NCBI RefSeq assembly: GCF_001039355.2
Contig: NW_019774959.1
Span: forward strand, 83,964 to 112,535
DNA length: 28,572 nucleotides
Reading direction: 5' to 3'
DNA from: Lingula anatina
Taxonomy: Eukaryota; Brachiopoda; Lingulata; Lingulida; Lingulidae
Part shown: piece after piece, positions 21,210 through 28,572 of the stretch
Position numbering within the stretch: position 1 is the first letter of the stretch
Layout of the letters: each line of letters starts with the position of its first letter
Position numbers and translations under genes: made by a program
Notes under the pieces: model-generated
Told to the model about the DNA's origin: nothing
The model's database searches: none
The model's input: only the letters and a program-made list of their open reading frames with translations

Positions 21210-22040
21210 AACATGCACTGGAGTTAAAGAAATACTTCTGCATATTAGGTTGGTGTTTCATTTTAATAAGGAAAAGCAGATTTTCACCATCGAACAAGAA
21301 AAAGGATACTGTACTGTTTACTTTTAAACAATCATAAAACTGTCGTTTCTTGCACTTAAGAGAAAAATATTTCTACAGATTACATCAATGATTCTACATG
21401 TATTTCATTTTGATCTGGAGATTTTCTGATATGCAAAGACGAACAGAAAAAAATACTGCACTGTTTAACTTTTAACAGACATGATAACTAATAACATAAT
21501 AACAGACATTTGTCATTTTCATTGGGAAATTTCTGATTATCAAAGATGAACAGGAAATATTAAACTTAAATCAGAAAGTAAAACTGTTGTTTCATGCAGT
21601 AGAGATAAAAACACTTCTGCATATCAGGTTGGTGTTGTATTTTAACAAGGAAAAACTGATTTTCACAGTCGAACACGAAAAAAGAAAACTGTACAGTTTA
21701 ACTTTAAACAATCATAAAACTGTCGTTTCTTGCACTAAAGAGAAAAATATTTCTACAGATTACATTAATGTTTCTGTTTAACTTGGATATTTTCTGGTAT
21801 TCAAAGACAAACAGGAAAGTATTTTGTGCTGTTTAACTTTAAAGTGGAAAACTTTAAAATTTTTAGTTTGAAGTGAAAATACTTTTCATTTTAACATAAA
21901 AAACAAAAGTGACTCATCTGAAGGAAAATATTCAATCTTAAAAAACGAGCAGAAAAATTTGTAACGTTTAGCTTTAATTTGGATCAGAAAAATGCTGAGA
22001 ATTTTTGGCTTGGAAGAGAAAATACTCATATTTATTTATG
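21210..22040. repeat. Satellite-like ~380-bp tandem repeat, right (inverted orientation)
   Basis: Two units with period about 380 bp: ACTTCTGCATAT-AGGTTGGTGTT at 21232 and 21611; AACAATCATAAAACTGTCG at about 21327 and 21707. The second unit continues into the module matching 7381-7620 in reverse complement. Confidence 0.8.
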
Positions 22041-22314
22041 AGTGCATGAATTGAGAGGAGTCGCCGAGGCTAGTTTGCTGTCAAAATTTGTTATCATACA
22101 CAACACAACAGAATCAAATAGATGTAGGTTGAAAATGTCATTTTATTGACATTTGCACTTTGATTAATGTTCAAAGTACGAATGAAAATTACTGAGAGTT
22201 CGATATAAATCTACGAATGACAATCATGCATGTTATATAATTTTCAAGCTTAAAGATACAATTTACATTTCAGCAAAGATGGAGGGAAAAAGGGTCCCAA
22301 AAAAAATTATTTAA
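22041..22314. other. Unassigned insert in the inverted arm
   Basis: About 275 bp without a counterpart at the homologous point of copy A (which instead carries the 7208-7374 MITE). AT-rich, no ORF, no clear terminal repeats. Confidence 0.4.
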
Positions 22315-23030
22315 TATGAAGATTAGCAATGTTTAGCAAATGATGTGAGGTGATGGTTGTGGCTACAAAAGGCCCTGCTCAAAAGAGGTTGTTTACGGCC
22401 GCCTGCATTACTAATTTGCTTGTTGTAAACCAAGGCGATCATTTAGGAATGAAGGGTTGAGTTAAGAGAAGTCAATGCAGCGTTTAAGTACAAATAGGCC
22501 ACCACAACAGATGATTCACGACCTAACACTACAGCACTACTATAATACTACCCGCTCATAGTGTCATTCATTTAATGCTGACCGCTGTACAGTTCACTCT
22601 AGTAAAAGGCGAAGTCAATGTACTAATTAAGTGTTTGCGAACCATACACTATCACAATACTCAAGGTATTCGGTATGTATACCTCTCTCTTTGTAAATTA
22701 TAATATTCTCACCTGATTGTTAGCGGTCCCTGTTTATTTATACATTAACATTTACAAATTCACATAGACGCGTTTAACTGTTCAATTTCATATCAATTTT
22801 CGGATCAATAATAACAGATGCGCGTCTTTTTGCTCATCCAATTCAATAGTAAACAAACACCTACCTTTCAAAGCCTGTGTATACACCTGTTACGTCAACC
22901 AATATAAGCGTCTCCATTTAAGTAAAGTAAAATACATAAAACAAATAAAAATATAGTTATAAAACAGATGATACAAAACATTCTGCCATTTTACTACCTC
23001 TCGCGTCCTTTTATTACTACTTAAATAGTC
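22315..23030 (+). repeat. Third, inverted copy of the fusion-gene promoter region
   Basis: This stretch is the reverse complement of 6265-7190 and of 20580-21220 (for example GGTTGTTTACG near 22387 and TACGTCAACCAATATAAGCG near 22890). The CRE/CCAAT/TATA cluster therefore points rightwards. Homology stops at about 23030, before exon 1 would be reached, and the DIRS-like element begins there. Both sites that carry the CACCCC-type MITE in copies A and B are empty here. Together with copy B it forms a large palindrome with an insert of about 1.1 kb. Confidence 0.85.
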
Positions 23031-23400
23031 AAAATGAAATGAAAAATCAACTTTAATTTTCGTTTTTCCATTTAAAATGAAAAATGAAAAAACGACATAA
23101 TTTTTTTTAACTTTCTTATGATACACAAAAAAACAAAAACGACATATTTCCAAACGTGATAGAAAATAGTAAGATCCACTGTTTTCCCATGTCAAGAGAG
23201 TGAAATAGATTAGAAAATATGTCTTTTTCTCCTTCTGTGAAGAAGTGAAATATCGAAACACGTCCATTTTTTCCATTATAGTTTCAATGGAAAAACGGAA
23301 GTCAGTTCGTTTTTCTGAGTTTCATTTTGGAAATAAAAATGGTAAAACGGAAAAATGTATAGACACACAGACAGAAAAATGGCAGTCCTTTATGTTTGTT
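23030..23400. repeat. Left inverted repeat of the DIRS-like element
   Basis: AAAATGAAAA/ACGG-rich sequence that is the diverged reverse complement of 26820-27170. Matching blocks include GGAAGTC-GTTCGTTTTTCTGA (near 23297) and ACACACAGACAGAAAAAT (near 23362). The outermost part seen in the right repeat is missing here; the inverted promoter copy abuts directly. Confidence 0.75.
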
Positions 23401-23775
23401 ATGTTTGCCTTCACAAGACTAGGATTATTCCCTTTTTTGTATAACTTATAAGTATTCTGAAATTTATTAAAAACCTTCAAGAAGAATGAATTAAGGAATT
23501 TCATATTTGCTGTAAACTGCGGACAATTATGGAAAAACAATGCGTCATCGCTGTGAGTGGTTGTGGTTCAATAACGTGAAATGGGCGCCCTAGGTTAGTT
23601 CCTAGTTCAAAGCGGAGAAGGAATGAAGGTTGGATCTGTTTCTATTAAGGACTTTTTTTGTGACACGATTTTGATAGAGAGTAGAAACTGTTATCACGAA
23701 ACGTGGATTTCATGTTGAAAAAAATATCTGAATGTATATAATGTCTACTGGACAAGTGCTGGTATACAGCGTCAA

Positions 23776-25726
23776 TTTAACGGTTCGTAGATTCTAACAA
23801 CCTAGACGCGGTGAAAAGTGCGGTTATCCAAGCAAAAAAATCTTTGAGAAAACGTAGCAAACTGATTCGTATTGCTGATAGGTCTGATGCCGGTTGGGCG
23901 TGTGTGCAAGAATATTTATCTGACGAAGTAGCCAGCGATACGGACGACGGAAAGAAGATCAGGGCTGCAGAAAACCGTGCACTTAGGGCTAGAAGATCCA
24001 AATTGAGACAGAAAAGTAGAAGTAGACATGATGCTTCGGCAGCTAGATCCAGTCAAAGGCATGATAATTCTCCTTGGGGTTCTTTTCGTCCAAGAAGCGG
24101 TCCAATGTATAGGAGACAGCCAGGCCCAGCAGATATTTGTTGGTATAGCCAAAAAATTGGACACTGGTCCAGGGATTGCTTCGCGAGAAAAAACGTTGAA
24201 ATCAAGAAAGGATTCGGAAGAGAGAAAAAGGAGTGAAGATCCCACTGCTACTACACTATTTGGAGAGAAACGGGTTTTCACTTATATAAAAGATGAGTAC
24301 AGGCAAAACTTTATTGAAGATCAGCATTTGTTTAATGACGATCAGTTATAAAAAGATGAATTATATTGTTTTCAATTTGAACATGAAAAATGCGAGTACC
24401 TTAAAGACATTAGTGTTAAAGGAAGGCTTAAAAATAGTGTACAGTTTTGGAGGTTTATCAAAGCACCTCAATTTATTATTGATGTCATTGAACAAGTATA
24501 TGTCATTCCATTTTTAAGTACTCCTTAAAATAAAATTTTTGAGAATAATTTTTCAGCCATCAAAGATACAGAATTTGTGGGAGAAGCAGTTAAAAAAACT
24601 GTTATTATCAAAATGTATCATTAAAGTTACAACAATCCCAAAAGTTGTTAACCCGCTTTCAGTTTCAGAAAATAGAGAAGGCAATAAAAGGCTTATACAT
24701 TAAATTTCATGTTTTGAAACAAAAAATCAAGTTTGAAGATTGGAAGGTTGCTTTGGATTTCATGAAAAAAGATCATTTTTAAATAAAATTTAATCTAAAA
24801 TCAGGATATCACCATATAGATATTGCACCGGCATGCCAAATTTATTTGGGGTTTTCTGGGAAATCAACGGAAAGAAAAAAATCTTTGTTTTTGCGGTACT
24901 TCCGTTAGGCCTTTCTTCAGCACCGTTTATTTTTACTAAAATACTTGGACCTTTAGTTGGATATTGGAGAAAAAATGGAATTCCCATTGTTCTTTATCTA
25001 GATGACGGTATTGTGTCTGAAAATTCTCTAGAAAAATGTAAGCTACATTCTAGAAAAAATTAAAATGGATCTATTTAAAGCAGGTTTTATTTTAAACGCT
25101 GAAAAAAGTACATTAGAACCAGTCTAAAAATTGGATGGTTGGGGATTTTTTGGGACATGGAAGTAGGGATATTGGTTATTCCCGAAAGAACGATTTCCAA
25201 TTTGGCTTCTAGATGAATTGGTTTCAGATATACCGTATGTAACAGCTAGAAAATTGGCGAGGGTGACAGGTAAAATTATTTCTATGTATCCAGTGATTGA
25301 AAATGTATCTAGATTAATGCCTAGAGGTATATATTCAGTGATACTGAAAAGAACGCATTAGGATTTTACTATTTATATTAAAGACGAATGTCTTTGTATT
25401 AAAGAATTATATATATATTGAAAGATAATTTAGATTTTTTGAATGAGAAAAGTCGTAATGTACGAAGCCTGCCTAGTAAGGTCAAAACGGTTTATTGAGA
25501 TGCCAGTAAAACCGGTTTGGGAGCATTTGTTTCAAAGACGACTAAGGCAGTCGCTCGTAAAATGTGGGATTCATTTGAAAGTAAACAAAGGTCTACTTGG
25601 AGAGAATTGCAAGCTATTTCTTTTGCTTTAGAATCATCTGAAAAACATTTAAAAAACCAAGTTGTCAAGCGGTATTCAGATAATCAGGCTGCAGTTAAAA
25701 TTGTAGAGATAGTGAGTAGAAAGTAA
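23776..25726 (+). pseudogene. Decayed DIRS-like retrotransposon: gag, reverse transcriptase, RNase H
   Basis: Three blocks in order on the plus strand. Gag-like ORF at about 23780-24236: KRSKLIRIADRSDAGW, then a DTDDGKK block, an Arg/Ser-rich stretch and a zinc knuckle CWYSQKIGHWSRDC in which the second Cys is Ser. RT fragments: 24376-24530 with GRLKNSVQFWRF, and 24780-25063 with LPLGLSSAPFIFTK and the catalytic YLDDG. RNase H-like piece at 25517-25726 with TWRELQAI and SDNQAAVKI. The GLSSAPFIFTK-type RT next to this gag is characteristic of DIRS/Ngaro tyrosine-recombinase retroelements. Frameshifts and stops separate the blocks, and I found no recombinase domain after RNase H. Inactive. Confidence 0.85.
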
Positions 25727-25739
25727 GATTGGAGATATT

Positions 25740-26819
25740 GGAGATAGAATTTTAAATCATTTTATTCAAAGGAGAGACATATAGAAACATACAATCAATG
25801 GATCAATGATAAAATGGAGATGTTGTTTATGTATTTTCTTATACAGAAGGAGAGATAACAATTGACCACTGGGTCATTATATAGTGAAGATGATATTTGC
25901 TAATGGAGCAAAATATTATGAGAGACCACTGGATCATTGATTTAGTGAAGATCGATGACGAGATATATATTAACATTGAAATGATCAATTTGTCATTTTG
26001 ATTACTAATAATAGAAACTGTCCACATATACATAGGCCTATTATTGATCCGGCGTGGATCCGTGCCTGCATGTGAAGCTGGTTTCCCCTGGCCATTAGTC
26101 AAAATTCTCTAAATCATTAATTGTTCCTGTCGCCTTTCTGGTCTTTGACAACCGCTTTGGTAGGTTTTTCTCTTAAAATTTCGCTTACAGCTAGGATAGA
26201 CGATCATAATTTTGGTCTGAGCTTATAGATAGGCCCCTACTCCCTTTCGACCCTTAGACCGTAGATAACTGGTCAGCATTTTCTGACCAAACTTTCAAAT
26301 AAGAGGAAACACATGTGCTGCAATAAATCATTAAAAAGTAAGACTGATTTTTATAAAAGTAAGACTGATCAACGATGAGAACAAAGACAAAATGTTCAAA
26401 TTTTTTAACGTGCCGTTGAAGCTAAATGGAAGGCCTATATATTATCTACAAATCAACGGATCAACAATAAACATCAACAAAAATACGATAATCACCCAAT
26501 ACTTTATTAAAACCTTATTGTCCATGACAGTTATTCACATTGGGTAGAGGATTAAAACAGTCTGATTCAGATCTATTTTCAGCAAACAAACAGCTGATAC
26601 ATGCACTGTATACAATATACATATCTGTTACACAAAGTTGAACTCCCTTATGCATACATGTAATGGATCTTCGTTTCTTTTATGTCTTTGAGTGGAAGTT
26701 TTAGGCCAACGTCAACAGCAACTCCCAAATTCTGCACTATTTATACAATTTATTCATTGTATTAAGCTCTGTCTAATAGAATTTAATTACCAATAACTTA
26801 TAAACTTGCAGCGGCTACC
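25740..26819. other. Non-coding interior of the DIRS-like element
   Basis: No ORF I can assign. A degenerate two-copy direct repeat with period about 60 (GACCACTGG-TCATT) lies at about 25863-25970. A tyrosine recombinase would be expected here in an intact DIRS element; I see none. Confidence 0.5.
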
Positions 26820-27265
26820 ATATTTTTCTGTCTGTGTGTCCGCACATCCGTTTCTCCATTTTCATTCATAAAATGAAAATCAGAAAAACGAACGGACTTC
26901 CTTTTTTCTATTTGAATCGAAAATTGAATAATTAACACTTTTCGAACCTGTCATTTCCTTAAAGACAGAGATAAAATGGCATTTTATAATTTATTTCACC
27001 TGCTAAACATTAGAAAAAACGATAGGCCTAACGGTCGACATTTCTATCACATCGGGGATCTGTCAATATTTTATTTTGCATTTTATTGTAAAATATAAAA
27101 AACGAGGGCAATTTCCGTTTTTCCATTTTTCATTTTAAATAGAAAAACAGAAGATGAGTTTCATTTTCCATTACATTTTGGCCATTTCTACCAAATAAAA
27201 ATGAAAAACGGTCGTTTTTTCATTTTCTGACAAAATGGAAATCACTTTGTCCCGCCATACAAGGA
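26820..27265. repeat. Right inverted repeat of the DIRS-like element, with outer end
   Basis: Inverted partner of 23030-23400. It extends outward by about 90 bp ending CCGCCATACAAGGA, and this outer part matches the leaders of both fusion-gene copies (6172-6265 and around 20497-20580) in inverse orientation. Confidence 0.75.
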
Positions 27266-27379
27266 CCCAGTAACTATAGATAGTTACTCTGTCTTTTCTC
27301 GTTGTTACACGAAACGAGCGAACGGAATGACCAAAGATATGAGCAATTGTTTAGAAGCGCTACTCACCTCTCGCCATTT

Positions 27380-27437
27380 TGGTTACCGGATATGTACATC
27401 AGCAATCGGCAATCCTCGGCTGATGTGTATCCGGCAA
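27380..27437. repeat. Long hairpin (inverted repeat)
   Basis: Left arm GGTTACCGGATATGTACATC-AGC and right arm GCTGATGTGTATCCGGCAACC are near-perfect reverse complements with a loop of about 15 bases. It lies just upstream of the possible first exon at 27529. Confidence 0.8.
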
Positions 27438-27528
27438 CCCAAGCTCCATACTAACCTCGGATGTGATAGGTGAAGGAATATGCATCAAATCCATACATTT
27501 TCTCCGCCGGAACTTTTCGCGCATAAAC

Positions 27529-27762
27529 ATGGCTGACCACATTGATTTTTCCATTACCCCTGATTTTTCTGAAGCTTTACAGTTTGCTAAAGAATGTACT
27601 CATATTGACTTTGATTTGAAGGAAAAATTCCAGGACTCCTGTTGCGTACAAAGGATTATGGTCTGTATGAATAAATTGAGGTTGAAAGTATTCCTTCCCA
27701 ACAATCAACAAGCACAGGTCTCAAACTACTGCGCATGCGCGAAAAAACGCTGTTTGAAATAA
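27529..27762 (+). CDS. Small hypothetical ORF (77 aa), possible first exon
   Basis: The ATG at 27529-27531 sits in a strong context (AAACATGGCT). The product begins MADHIDFSITPDFSEALQ, is acidic in the first half, then Cys- and Lys-rich, with no signal peptide and no domain I recognise. Upstream there is a CGCCATTTT motif (27373-27381, YY1-like on the minus strand) and a long hairpin at 27380-27437. The frame is open upstream to 27463, but without a better start. It could be the first exon of a gene running off the right edge, or chance coding next to the DIRS-like element. Confidence 0.3.
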   Translation: MADHIDFSITPDFSEALQFAKECTHIDFDLKEKFQDSCCVQRIMVCMNKLRLKVFLPNNQQAQVSNYCACAKKRCLK

Positions 27763-28572
27763 ACAAATGGTGAAATTGACAAAGCCTGCTGGTGTTTACC
27801 GTCTGGTTGATTTGATTTAATTTGCTTTCTGGTGTTGTTTTGAGAAATTATATTAGAAATATTCTGTTGATTGTATGTTTTAAAAAGCAAATCCATCGCA
27901 CTTTCCTTTGCATAACATTCATTTTGCCTTCATCGTAAAGGGATTACCTTCGTATCTATAGTGTTATATGTGGCCCCAATGGGATTTTCCACCCCTCCTC
28001 CACTCTTGATCAGGAAAATACTCTTCTTGACAAAAGTGAATGTTACTACAAAATGCATTCGAAGACGTAGGAAGGTTTATTTAAGATAATTCATATCAGA
28101 AAACCCGTGTTCGCGGGCGAAATTAACCGACATAAGATATTATACATAAGAACAAAAAAATTTCCGCGGTACGCTGACAGATTCATATCTAGAAAGCGAG
28201 GCAATGGCCCTCATCTACAGAATTCTGAATTGGCAAAATTAAAATATGTATTGGTTATTATTGGAATCTTAAATTATAATAACTACAATCTCACATCATA
28301 AGAAACTCGATGTTGTCGGCCTATTTATTAGCTTAATTGTTTTTTTTTTTTTTTTTTTTTAGAGGTTAAAAACACATATTGTTCCTGTGCTCAATCAACA
28401 TGGATGCAATCATATCACGTCCGAGATTATTGTCGAGTGCGGAGACATCCGAGTAGTTCCGAGTGACACATCAGAGGACACACATCGGGCATGCGCAAAT
28501 TGGATTGCATCAGATGAGATTTCTTCTTTGTTGGTTGCGAACAACTACCGCAATTACGTCAAGAGCCCCCCC
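27763..28572. other. Right end without recognised genes
   Basis: Short ORFs only, none recognised. A poly-T tract lies at 28340-28360. Nothing else assignable. Confidence 0.4.

Noticed and set aside
22890-23276. Minus-strand ORF of 128 codons
   Set aside because: Low-complexity Phe/Tyr/Lys translation of AT-rich inverted-repeat and promoter sequence.

Overview
The window is AT-rich, intron-bearing, repeat-dense animal DNA. Spliced exons with GT/AG junctions, a ribophorin II homologue, a class A peptide-type GPCR, a DIRS-like retroelement, a LINE fragment and several MITEs point to an invertebrate. A mollusc or other lophotrochozoan is my best guess, from recognition rather than a search.

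The central feature is one gene present twice on the minus strand as a direct tandem duplication (offset about 13.85 kb at the 3' exon, about 14.3 kb at exon 1). Copy B (13819-20408) is complete. Copy A (1-6078) runs off the left edge with only its last five codons and stop missing. Each copy has the 5' exons of RPN2 (ribophorin II, an oligosaccharyltransferase subunit): exon 1 with a Kozak ATG, then signal peptide and luminal domain. The expected RPN2 C-terminal half does not follow. The next exon, about 640 bp away on the same strand, is a single long exon encoding a complete 7TM receptor. RPN2 exon 9 ends in phase 2 and the receptor exon has a good acceptor of matching phase. The conceptual product is signal peptide + about 300 residues of RPN2 luminal domain + 7TM receptor + long Ser-rich tail (907 aa in copy B). 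In copy A the receptor exon has no ATG before TM2, so it cannot make a full 7TM protein without the upstream exons. Copy A also lacks RPN2 exon 8 (69 nt), but skipping it keeps the frame.

Layout: 1-1707 receptor exon A; 2357-6078 RPN2 exons A; 6079-7200 upstream region A with a 215-bp MITE; 7208-7374 a second MITE; 7381-9000 interrupted satellite-like repeats; 9131-9373 a hAT-like MITE with an internal duplication at an N; 9374-12110 no recognised gene; 12111-12692 an unrecognised type II membrane protein ORF (minus); 12693-13818 intergenic; 13819-20408 gene copy B; 20409-21200 upstream region B with a second 226-bp copy of the first MITE; 21210-22040 satellite-like repeats in inverted orientation; 22315-23030 a third, inverted copy of the promoter region; 23030-27265 a decayed DIRS-like element between inverted repeats; 27529-28572 a possible small first exon and unassigned sequence.

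The two genes are nearly identical paralogues. Transposon insertions absent from one or two of the three promoter copies show that the duplications came before the insertions.
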